DNA of 11,769 bases from positions 1-11,769 of the forward strand of contig JALOSP010000014.1 of assembly GCA_025458365.1 (NCBI GenBank). The letters are read 5' to 3'. The position numbers and the translations under genes were made by a program. Below the pieces are notes generated by a model. The model worked only from the letters and a program-made list of their open reading frames with translations, made no database searches and was not told the DNA's origin. Within the stretch, counting starts at the first letter, position 1, and the number at the start of each line of letters is the position of its first letter. This stretch comes from Hyphomonadaceae bacterium (lineage in GTDB: Bacteria > Pseudomonadota > Alphaproteobacteria > Caulobacterales > Aquidulcibacteraceae). This document shows, piece after piece, positions 6,400 to 11,769 of the stretch.

Positions 6400-8688
6400 A
6401 TGACCGATACCCTTGCCCCCACCCTGACCGACGCACGCGGCTGTCCCGGTCTGCCGCGTGCCGAAGCTGCACTGGAGGCGCCAGCGCCCGGCACCCCGGT
6501 GAGTGACCCGCAGGCCTTCGTGCAACGTGCTGTCGATGGGGCCGCGCGGCTGGAATTGCTGGTGCAGGGCGCGCGCTGTGCGGGTTGCATGGGCAAGATC
6601 GAGCGTGGCTTGCGGGCCATTGCCGGTGTCAGCGAGGCGCGGCTGGCCCTGTCCACCGGGCGGCTGGCTATCGCTTTCGACCCCGACCGGGTGGCGCCGC
6701 GCACGCTGGTCGAGACCGTGCAGGATCTGGGCTATGGCGCCAAGCCGTTTGACCCGGCAGCCAGCCAGCAGGAAGTCGATGCCGAAGGCCGCAAGTTGCT
6801 GGTCTGCCTGGGCGTGGCGGCGTTCGCCTCGATGAATGTGATGATGTTCTCGGTGCCGGTGTGGTCCACGATGTTTGGCGCCGACATGGAAGTGTCCACC
6901 CGCACGATGTTCCACTGGCTGTCGGCGATGATCGCGCTGCCTGCGGCGGCCTGGGCTGGCCAGCCCTTCTTCATCAGTGCCTGGAACGCCCTGAAGCGGC
7001 GGCGCACCAATATGGATGTGCCGATCTCTCTGGCGGTGATCCTGGCATCGGGCCTGTCGATCTACGAGACCCTGCATCATGGCGAACATGCCTATTTCGA
7101 TGCCGTGGTGATGCTGCTGATGTTCCTGCTGATCGGGCGCTATCTCGATCACCGGCTGCGCCAGAAGGCCAGGGTGGCCGCGCGTGACCTGCTCGCCCTG
7201 CAAGCGGTCACCGCCTCGGTGATCGGGGAGGACGGCAGCCGCCGGGCGCTGGCCCTGCGCGATGTGCAGCCGGGCCATCGGCTCGAAGTGCTGCCCGGCG
7301 ACCGCGTCCCGGTGGATGGCGTGGTGCGCGCCGGGGCCTCCGACATGGACCTGTCGCTGCTCACCGGCGAGACCGACCCGGTGCCGGTCGCCCCCGGTCA
7401 GGCCTTGCGGGCCGGTGCCTTGAACCTGTCTGGGCGTCTGGAACTGGAAGCCACAGCCGATAGCGGCGACAGCTTCCTCGCCGAAATTGCCCGCCTGATC
7501 GAGACCGGCGAGCAATCGCGCTCCCGCTATGTGCGGATCGCTGATCGCGTGACCAAGCTCTATGTGCCTGTGGTGCACAGTGCTGCCTTGCTGACCGCCA
7601 TCGGCTGGCTGCTGCTGGGGGCCGAACCGCGCGTTGCCATCCTCAACGCCTGCGCGGTGCTGATCATCACCTGCCCGTGCGCGCTGGCGCTGGCGGTGCC
7701 TGCGGTGCAGGTGGTGGCGACGGGTCGCCTGTTCCGGGCCGGTGTTCTGGTGAAATCCGGCGACGCGCTGGAGCGGTTGGCAGCGATTGACCATGTGGTG
7801 TTCGACAAGACTGGCGTCTTGACTTCAGGCCAGCCCGAACTGGTGAACCGCGACGCGATCAGCAACGAAGACCTGGCCGCGGCGGCCTTGCTGGCGAGGG
7901 CCTCGCGCCATCCGCTCGCCCGGGTGGTGGCCCGCGCTGCCGGGCCGGGGCCTGCCGCTGGCAATGCCAGCGAAGTCGCCGGGGCGGGTGTCGAGGCCAC
8001 ACTGGAGGGTGCTCGCGCCCGTCTGGGCCGTGCCTCCTGGGCCGGGGTCGTGCTTGACGGCAGCGATGGCGAGACCGAATTGTGGTTCACCCGGCAGGGC
8101 CGCGAGCCTGTGCGCTTTGTATTCGCCGACACCTTGCGCAGCGATGCCGTGGCCGTGGTCAATGCCTTGCGCCAAGCAGGATTGAGCGTTGAGGTGTTGT
8201 CCGGTGACCGGCCCGCCGCCGTGGCGCGCACGGCTGCTGCCCTCGGGCTGAAGGACTGGCGGGCCGAACAGACACCCCATGACAAAGCCGCCCGCCTGCA
8301 GGCGCTGGCCGCCAGCGGCAAGACCGTGCTGATGGTCGGCGATGGCCTGAATGACGCCCCTGCGCTGGCCCATGCCCATGTGTCGATGGCACCGGGCATT
8401 GCCGCCGATGCCAGCCAGTCCGCTGCTGACATGGTGTTTCAGGGCGCGGCCCTGTCGCCGGTCCTGACCGCGCATCATGTCGCATTGCAGGCCAGGGCCA
8501 GAGTGCGCGAGAACTTCATCCTGTCGGCGGCCTACAATGCCATTGCTTCGCCCATCGCGATGCTGGGGCTGGTCACGCCGATGCTGGCAGCGATTGCCAT
8601 GTCTGCATCCTCGTTGCTGGTGACACTCAATGCGCTGCGCCTGCGTGGCGCAACCGGCTCCGAAGCTGAAAAGGGACGCCAGTCATGA
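6400..8688 (+). CDS. ccoI: Copper-translocating P1B-type ATPase CcoI (FixI)
   Basis: The 762-residue P1B-ATPase exports copper across the inner membrane for cbb3 assembly. In order: an N-terminal tail of about 50 residues with a lone Cys, a heavy-metal-associated domain with CAGC (60-63), membrane helices, the actuator loop with TGET (322-325), the transport motif CPC (425-427), the phosphorylation loop with Asp469, HP (504-505), the GDGLND hinge (Asp648), and the last helices with YN and MSASS. The phosphorylation motif reads DKTGVLT rather than the usual DKTGTLT, with Val473 in place of Thr. No clear ribosome binding site precedes ATG 6400, 6 nt after the ccoH stop, so translational coupling is likely. 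The TGA overlaps the ccoS start as ATGA. Orthology to CcoI rather than a general CopA is supported by the neighbours and the unusual HMA surroundings. Confidence 0.96.
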   Translation: MTDTLAPTLTDARGCPGLPRAEAALEAPAPGTPVSDPQAFVQRAVDGAARLELLVQGARCAGCMGKIERGLRAIAGVSEARLALSTGRLAIAFDPDRVAPRTLVETVQDLGYGAKPFDPAASQQEVDAEGRKLLVCLGVAAFASMNVMMFSVPVWSTMFGADMEVSTRTMFHWLSAMIALPAAAWAGQPFFISAWNALKRRRTNMDVPISLAVILASGLSIYETLHHGEHAYFDAVVMLLMFLLIGRYLDHRLRQKARVAARDLLALQAVTASVIGEDGSRRALALRDVQPGHRLEVLPGDRVPVDGVVRAGASDMDLSLLTGETDPVPVAPGQALRAGALNLSGRLELEATADSGDSFLAEIARLIETGEQSRSRYVRIADRVTKLYVPVVHSAALLTAIGWLLLGAEPRVAILNACAVLIITCPCALALAVPAVQVVATGRLFRAGVLVKSGDALERLAAIDHVVFDKTGVLTSGQPELVNRDAISNEDLAAAALLARASRHPLARVVARAAGPGPAAGNASEVAGAGVEATLEGARARLGRASWAGVVLDGSDGETELWFTRQGREPVRFVFADTLRSDAVAVVNALRQAGLSVEVLSGDRPAAVARTAAALGLKDWRAEQTPHDKAARLQALAASGKTVLMVGDGLNDAPALAHAHVSMAPGIAADASQSAADMVFQGAALSPVLTAHHVALQARARVRENFILSAAYNAIASPIAMLGLVTPMLAAIAMSASSLLVTLNALRLRGATGSEAEKGRQS

Positions 8689-8843
8689 CTGCAATGTTTG
8701 TGCTGATCCCGATTGCCCTGGCCATGGGCTTTGTCGGTCTGCTGGCCTTCCTTTGGGCGGTCAAGACCAACCAGTATGATGATCTGGAAGGCCACGGCGC
8801 GCGCATTCTGCTCAAGGATTACGATGACCTGCCGGTGCCGTGA
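8685..8843 (+). CDS. ccoS: Cbb3 oxidase maturation protein CcoS (FixS)
   Basis: The 52-residue protein consists of one membrane helix (about residues 4-26) followed by the family signature FLWAVKTNQYDDLEGHGARIL. CcoS is needed for insertion of heme and CuB into the CcoN subunit in bacteria where it has been tested. The start ATG shares bases with the ccoI stop (ATGA at 8685-8688). GGGACG lies about 7 nt upstream. It ends the cco run; the stop lies 40 bp from the convergent peroxidase stop. Confidence 0.95.
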   Translation: MTAMFVLIPIALAMGFVGLLAFLWAVKTNQYDDLEGHGARILLKDYDDLPVP

Positions 8844-8883
8844 AGGTGGCCCCAACCTGGCAGGGCGCCAATCTGGTAGGGTC

Positions 8884-9495
8884 TCAGCCTTGAAGGGCTG
8901 CATCAATGGCAGCCTTCAATTCCGGTGAGGCCGGGGCAATTGCGCTGGGGAATGTCGCCCTGATCGCACCATCGCGGCCGATCAGGATTTTGTGGAAGTT
9001 CCACTGCGGCACTGCCCGGCTGCCTGCCGTGCTGGCAGCCCAGGTGTAGAATGGATGGGCGTCGCGCCCGGTCACCTTTTGTTTGGCGGCCATCGGGAAG
9101 GTCACGCCATAATTGAGTTCGCAGAAGCTGGCGATCTGTTGCGCGCTGCCCGGCTCCTGACCACCGAAATCGTTGGACGGCACACCGATCACCACAAGAC
9201 CGTCCCGGCCGCGTGCCTCATGGAGGTCCTGCAGGCCACCCAGTTGCGACGTGAACCCGCATTGGGATGCGGTATTGACGACCAGAACCACCCGACCGCG
9301 ATAATCAGCCAGATTCACGCTCCCGCCCGTCAGCCCGTCAAATGCAAAGGCCCCGGCATCGCTTGCTGCGGGGTCAGGTGCGGCAGGTTGGGTCGCCTCT
9401 GCGGTCTGTACAACGGACATTGGCGGCTGGCTGTCCTGCCCGCACCCAGCCAGCACCAGACAGGCGGCTGCAGCGATCACAACAGCTTTTGACAT
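8884..9495 (-). CDS. Lipoprotein glutathione peroxidase family thiol peroxidase
   Basis: This is a GPx-family peroxidase that reduces hydrogen peroxide and organic peroxides using thiols (thioredoxin or glutathione; the sequence cannot say which). A lipoprotein signal ends in VLAGC with Cys18. A linker of about 30 residues rich in Ala, Pro and Gln follows, then the GPx fold. The peroxidatic Cys79 is in NTASQCGFT; other signature motifs are GVPSNDFGGQEPG, CELNYGVTFP (a possible resolving Cys) and WNFHK. No Asp follows the lipobox Cys, so outer-membrane anchoring in the periplasm is expected. Two ATGs in tandem are possible (9498 or 9495); 9495 is chosen because AGAGG is then 6 nt away. The gene is divergent from tspO and convergent with ccoS. 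A periplasmic peroxidase beside an oxidase and fur fits oxidative defence, though this is inference. Confidence 0.92.
   Translation of the reverse strand: MSKAVVIAAAACLVLAGCGQDSQPPMSVVQTAEATQPAAPDPAASDAGAFAFDGLTGGSVNLADYRGRVVLVVNTASQCGFTSQLGGLQDLHEARGRDGLVVIGVPSNDFGGQEPGSAQQIASFCELNYGVTFPMAAKQKVTGRDAHPFYTWAASTAGSRAVPQWNFHKILIGRDGAIRATFPSAIAPASPELKAAIDAALQG
8890..8919. terminator. Hairpin between ccoS and the peroxidase gene
   Basis: Arms 8890-8901 and 8909-8919 pair over 11 bp with a single bulged G (8897) and a 7-nt loop: TTGAAGG and CTGC against GCAG and CCTTCAA. It lies 46 bp past the ccoS stop and within the last codons of the peroxidase gene. It could end transcription from both sides, but neither strand shows a T-run after it. 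A coincidence of coding sequence is possible. Confidence 0.35.
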
Positions 9496-9543
9496 CATGC
9501 ACCTCTTGCAGCTTCACACGACCGGAAATCTGGACCGATGGTC

Positions 9544-9559
9544 GGCACTGTCCAGTGCC
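9544..9559. promoter_or_regulatory. Perfect palindrome between peroxidase gene and tspO
   Basis: GGCACTG and CAGTGCC are perfect 7-bp arms with a 2-bp TC centre. The site lies in the 105-bp gap between the divergent peroxidase and tspO genes, 49 bp from the peroxidase start and 41 bp from the tspO start, so it could serve either promoter. A smaller dyad, CCGA-N3-TCGG, overlaps at 9535-9545. I do not recognise the operator. Confidence 0.5.
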
Positions 9560-9600
9560 CAACCCTTGTCCACGATGCGGACAGAGCCATATTCGCTGCC

Positions 9601-10143
9601 ATGAGCGACCAGACTGTACCCCGCCCTCTGACAGATCCACTGGTCGAGGCCTTGCCAGTTTCATCACGCCTTGCCGGTTGGCGTCCGGTTGCGGTGGCAA
9701 TCGTCGCTGTGGTGGTGACAGCCGGGCTCGGCGGGGCGCTGACCGATATCGGGCCATGGTATCAGGCGCTGACCTTCCCGGACTGGAAACCGGTGGATGC
9801 GGCCTTTCCCATTGCGTGGACCACAATCTTCACTCTGTGTGCGGTTGCGGGCGTCCTGCATTGGAATCGTGGCCAGCCAACCGGCCAGCGTGGCCTGCTG
9901 CTAGGGATGTGGGCCTTCAATGCACTCATGAACATCGGATGGTCAGCGCTGTTCTTTGCCATGAAGCGCCCGGATTTGGCTCTGTTTCAGGTCCCGGTCC
10001 TCTGGCTGTCGATCCTTGCATTGATGGTCGTCGGGTGGAAAACTTCGCGGATGTCCAGCGTGTTGCTGGTGCCATATCTGGGCTGGGTGGCGGTTGCCGC
10101 TGCGTTGAACTTCGAGATCGTGCGCCTCAACGGGCTCTGGTGA
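9601..10143 (+). CDS. tspO: TspO/MBR family protein (tryptophan-rich sensory protein)
   Basis: This is a five-helix membrane protein of the TspO/translocator-protein family, which binds porphyrins and in Rhodobacter modulates responses to oxygen. The 180-residue protein is about 20 longer than usual because of a polar N-terminal tail. Family motifs are GPWYQALTFPDWKP (usually WYxxLxKPxWxPP), AWTTIFTL, NIGWSALFFAMKRPDLAL and PYLGWVAVAAALNFEIVRLN. The start at 9601 is the first plausible Met; no Shine-Dalgarno is visible. A TTGTCC/TATTCG pair with an 18-bp spacer (9566-9595) would place the transcript start almost on the ATG, so a leaderless message is possible. An upstream in-frame ATG (9538) would add 21 residues that do not look conserved. 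Its neighbour at 10188 may be co-transcribed. Confidence 0.9.
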   Translation: MSDQTVPRPLTDPLVEALPVSSRLAGWRPVAVAIVAVVVTAGLGGALTDIGPWYQALTFPDWKPVDAAFPIAWTTIFTLCAVAGVLHWNRGQPTGQRGLLLGMWAFNALMNIGWSALFFAMKRPDLALFQVPVLWLSILALMVVGWKTSRMSSVLLVPYLGWVAVAAALNFEIVRLNGLW

Positions 10144-10187
10144 GGTCGCTCAGGTCGCGTTCATCCTGGTTGGGTGAAAGTCGGGCA

Positions 10188-10601
10188 ATGACGACCAGAT
10201 TGCCCCCGCCAGTGACTCGCATCGCGACCGTCACAGTCCTGAGTGCCATGCTGGCCTTGAATGCGTCCTGTGCGGGGCGCCAGGCCAACCACATTGGCGC
10301 GCTCTGGACGTGGCCCGGCGCAATCGTATCGAGCGGGATCAGCAATGCCGTCTATGATGCAAGACGCGCGCGGGTGAAGGCCTATGTGACTGACAATGTG
10401 GATGCCATTGCATCGCAGGCCACAGAAGGCACCGGTGCAACACTGGATGAGGCCGCCCGGATCGCCGGTGTCCCGTCAAACCGAAGGCCTGACCTGTACC
10501 GGCAGTTGCGCGACAGTCATGCGGATTTCTTCGCCAAGCCGACCCGCGAGGAGGTCGTCGAGGCGGTGACCATCGCCTTCATGGTCTATTCCTCTGGTTG
10601 A
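10188..10601 (+). CDS. Unrecognised small exported protein
   Basis: I do not recognise the family. The 137-residue product has an N-terminal signal-like stretch (basic residues, then a hydrophobic run at about 12-24) ending in LNASC. Cys28 could be a lipidated cysteine, but Asn at -3 is atypical for a lipobox, so a cleaved signal peptide is equally possible. The mature part is mixed alpha-helical by appearance, with SNAVYDARRARVKAYV and many Ala and Arg residues, and no cysteines. The ATG follows GGGTGAAAG at about 8 nt. It lies 44 bp after tspO on the same strand, so they may form an operon, and it ends 3 bp before the convergent fur stop. The frame is open much further upstream, but that part overlaps other genes and is ignored. 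Confidence 0.7.
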   Translation: MTTRLPPPVTRIATVTVLSAMLALNASCAGRQANHIGALWTWPGAIVSSGISNAVYDARRARVKAYVTDNVDAIASQATEGTGATLDEAARIAGVPSNRRPDLYRQLRDSHADFFAKPTREEVVEAVTIAFMVYSSG

Positions 10602-10604
10602 CCG

Positions 10605-11012
10605 TCAACCCTCGGCCTTCACCCCATAAAGCTCCAGCCGGTGGTCCACGAGCTTGTAGCCCAGGCGTCGGGCGATCTCGTGCTGCAGGCGCTCGATCTC
10701 TGGATCGACGAACTCGATGACGTCGCCGGTGTTCATGTCGATCAGATGGTCGTGGTGATCGTCCGTCACTTCCTCGTAGCGTGAGCGGCCATCACGGAAG
10801 TCGTGGCGTTCCAGGATGCCGCTCTCTTCCAGCAGGCGCACGGTGCGGTAGACGGTGGCAATCGAGATGCCCCGATCCAGCGCATTGGCCCGGCGGTGCA
10901 ATTCTTCGACATCGGGATGGTCGGCGGAGGTGGACAGAACGCGCGCAATCGTCCGGCGCTGCTCGGTCATTCGCAGCCCCTTTTCGATGCAAAGCTTCTC
11001 GATCCTGTCCAT
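10605..11012 (-). CDS. fur: Ferric uptake regulator family repressor (alphaproteobacterial Fur/Mur)
   Basis: This is a DNA-binding, metal-sensing dimer that controls iron or manganese homeostasis. The 135-residue protein has the winged helix with recognition region ISIATVYRTVRLLEESG (about 49-65) and the metal site H86-H87-D88-H89 in DHHDHLID. The structural CxxC of E. coli Fur is replaced (D92, T95), as is common in alphaproteobacterial Fur/Mur. It lacks the HxH and heme motifs expected of Irr. ATG 11012 is chosen because GGGAGG precedes it by 6 nt; GTG 11036 is in frame but lies inside the repeat and reads MHEHGRSA, a poor start. Duplicated repeat copy 2, including an FNR-like box, lies immediately upstream. 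Downstream it converges with the exported-protein gene. tsaB and rimI precede it in the same orientation, a familiar alphaproteobacterial order. Whether it answers to iron or manganese cannot be read here. Confidence 0.93.
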   Translation of the reverse strand: MDRIEKLCIEKGLRMTEQRRTIARVLSTSADHPDVEELHRRANALDRGISIATVYRTVRLLEESGILERHDFRDGRSRYEEVTDDHHDHLIDMNTGDVIEFVDPEIERLQHEIARRLGYKLVDHRLELYGVKAEG

Positions 11013-11074
11013 TGCGGACCTCCCATGCTCGTGCACGTTTCGTTTCCATGGAAGCGAAGCTGTACACCAGACCT

Positions 11075-11088
11075 CTGATTTTGATCAA
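11075..11088. promoter_or_regulatory. FNR/FixK-type box with one mismatch (CTGATTTTGATCAA)
   Basis: The site matches TTGAT-N4-ATCAA except for the first base. It is centred at 11081.5, about 70 bp upstream of the fur start. If used as an activator site at -41.5 for the minus strand, fur transcription would begin near 11040. It is the counterpart of the perfect box at 425-438 in the other repeat copy, and this conservation within an otherwise diverged repeat suggests it is functional. Confidence 0.6.
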
Positions 11089-11097
11089 TTTGGCTTC

Positions 11098-11119
11098 GTT
11101 CAGATGATTCCATCTAAAC
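11098..11119. promoter_or_regulatory. Inverted repeat, fur-side counterpart
   Basis: Arms GTTCAGATG and CATCTAAAC are separated by ATTC and pair at 8 of 9 positions. The core half-sites are AGATG/CATCT instead of TGACG/CGTCA in the ccoN-side copy. At positions 455/462 of copy 1, C and G are both changed so that symmetry is preserved. Confidence 0.5.
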
Positions 11120-11188
11120 CCAAATCGATCCGGATGGTGCCAGCTTTAATGCCAAACTGACGATGCTCACAACCGCAGACGTGGCAAT

Positions 11189-11695
11189 TCAGCACAGAGT
11201 GGACAGATCAAGCCGCATGATGATGGCATCATCGGCAGGACTGCCGGGGGTTGCTGGCGGATAATAGGCTTTGCGGCGCCCGACATCAGCGAATCCGAGC
11301 GTCTGGTACAGGCCTCGGGCTGCGGGGTTTGATTCAGCGACTTCCAGAAAACAGGTGGAAACCGCCTGTGCCTGCGCCTGCAGTCTGGCCAGTCCTGCCT
11401 TCAGCAGTTGCAGGCCGATGCCTTGCCGCCTTCGCATCGGATCCACCGCGATCATCAACAGCTCGGCTTCTTGTGCCGCGTGCTGGAAAACGCACAGGCC
11501 CTGAACCGTAAACCCATCGAGCGGGTCTCGCGCAACCAGACAGACCATGCCAGGTTCATCCAGAAATCGGGTGAAGTCGGCCTGCGACCATGGGCGGGGC
11601 CATGATGCGGCGTGCAGCGCAGCCATGGTGGCGGTTTCATCAAGACGTGGTGGGCCTGTCAATGGTCCTGTTTCGGGTTGCGGAAGATCATTCAC
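11189..11695 (-). CDS. rimI: RimI-like GNAT N-acetyltransferase
   Basis: This 168-residue GNAT acetyltransferase is of the RimI type, associated with N-terminal acetylation of ribosomal protein S18. The acetyl-CoA loop is visible in VDPMRRRQGIGLQLL. Further motifs are LEVAESNPAARGLYQTLGF, typical of RimI, and KAYYPP near the end. The GTG at 11695 is chosen as the start: it overlaps the tsaB stop by 8 bases and has GGAG 7 nt upstream, which fits coupling. An in-frame ATG at 11728 would overlap tsaB more deeply. The longer start adds only non-GNAT residues. The gap to fur (about 175 bp) contains the repeat. Confidence 0.85.
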   Translation of the reverse strand: MNDLPQPETGPLTGPPRLDETATMAALHAASWPRPWSQADFTRFLDEPGMVCLVARDPLDGFTVQGLCVFQHAAQEAELLMIAVDPMRRRQGIGLQLLKAGLARLQAQAQAVSTCFLEVAESNPAARGLYQTLGFADVGRRKAYYPPATPGSPADDAIIMRLDLSTLC

Positions 11696-11769
11696 CGACC
11701 GGCTCCAGCCCACCGGCCAGCCTGGCATCCGATCCCCGCAGGTAGAGTGGCTCGGGCGGAAATGATGCA
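11688..11769 (-). CDS. tsaB: TsaB, tRNA threonylcarbamoyladenosine synthesis, C-terminal fragment (partial)
   Basis: Only the last 26 codons plus stop lie in the window; the gene runs off the right edge. The visible tail, ending PEPLYLRGSDARLAGG and then LEPVGE, resembles the end of TsaB, where a P-x-YLR-x-x-D motif is common. TsaB works with TsaD and TsaE to make t6A37 in tRNA. The position before rimI and fur fits the usual alphaproteobacterial order. The identification rests on a short tail plus synteny. Confidence 0.7.
   Translation of the reverse strand, partial: ASFPPEPLYLRGSDARLAGGLEPVGE

Larger units (their letters stand above)
11028..11130. repeat. Regulatory direct repeat, copy 2 (upstream of fur)
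   Basis: This copy aligns without gaps to 378-480 in the same orientation, exactly 10,650 bp away. It fills most of the space between the fur ribosome binding site and the 3' end of rimI. Preserved elements are the palindrome at 11041-11056 (CGTTTCC-N2-GGAAGCG, one arm mismatch), the FNR-like box at 11075-11088, and the inverted repeat at 11098-11119. The flanking hexamers are GTGCAC (11031-11036) and GTACAC (11062-11067). Confidence 0.85.

Noticed and set aside
5866..6404. Shared bases CCTGACATGACCG at the starts of ccoH and ccoI
   Set aside because: The 13-base match ends after the start region and is plausibly chance around a start codon; no longer repeat is present.
5764..7794. A 676-codon open frame on the minus strand opposite ccoG, ccoH and ccoI
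   Set aside because: It crosses three confident genes on the other strand, has the same His/Arg/Gln/Gly-rich composition, and has no recognisable domain.
9342..10187. Upstream extension of the exported-protein frame
   Set aside because: It overlaps the peroxidase gene antisense and tspO in another frame. A credible start with a purine-rich upstream stretch and signal-like sequence exists at 10188.
10605..11012. Irr instead of Fur
   Set aside because: The sequence has the HHDHLID metal site and RLELYG ending of alphaproteobacterial Fur/Mur and lacks Irr-type heme-binding and HxH motifs.
11013..11036. GTG start for fur at 11036
   Set aside because: It would place coding sequence inside the repeat and add MHEHGRSA, which is not Fur-like. 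GGGAGG is properly spaced for ATG 11012.
1..11769. CRISPR array, tRNA, rRNA, insertion sequence or prophage genes
   Set aside because: No short tandem repeats with spacers, no tRNA-like fold, and no transposase, integrase or phage gene were seen on either strand.

Overview
The window looks like chromosomal DNA of a GC-rich alphaproteobacterium, most likely in the Caulobacterales / Maricaulales / Hyphomonadales neighbourhood. The evidence is the gene families: ccoNOQP followed by ccoGHIS, a Fur of the alphaproteobacterial type (HHDH metal site, no CxxC), and a tsaB-rimI-fur run in one orientation. The genus cannot be named from the sequence alone.

Layout. Positions 1-313 (minus) hold the start of an unrecognised two-helix membrane protein that runs off the left edge. 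Positions 314-735 are a 420-base gene-free regulatory stretch with a perfect FNR/FixK box, several palindromes and a predicted structured ccoN leader. Positions 736-4256 (plus) encode the cbb3 cytochrome c oxidase structural subunits CcoN, CcoO, CcoQ and CcoP. Positions 4347-8843 (plus) encode the maturation proteins CcoG, CcoH, CcoI and CcoS. Positions 8884-9495 (minus) encode a lipoprotein glutathione peroxidase, convergent with ccoS. Positions 9601-10601 (plus) encode a TspO/MBR protein and a small unrecognised exported protein. Positions 10605-11769 (minus) carry fur, rimI and the 3' end of tsaB.

How it works together. CcoNOQP is the high-affinity terminal oxidase used at low oxygen. CcoG (cupric reductase / iron-sulfur protein), CcoI (copper P1B-ATPase), CcoH and CcoS supply copper and assemble the enzyme. 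A perfect TTGAT-N4-ATCAA site upstream of ccoN points to FNR/FixK control. The neighbours (peroxidase, TspO, Fur) fit an oxygen, heme, iron and peroxide theme, but a functional link is inference.

The strongest unexplained signal is a pair of direct repeats of about 100 bp, aligned without gaps and about 79% identical. One copy (378-480) lies between the left-edge gene and ccoN. The other (11028-11130) is directly upstream of fur. Both carry the FNR-like box flanked by two palindromes, and the palindromes have partly changed in a symmetry-preserving way. The copies lie exactly 10,650 bp apart and bracket the whole respiratory segment. A second unusual signal is the ccoN leader: two stem-loops followed by a sequence able to cover the ccoN ribosome binding site.
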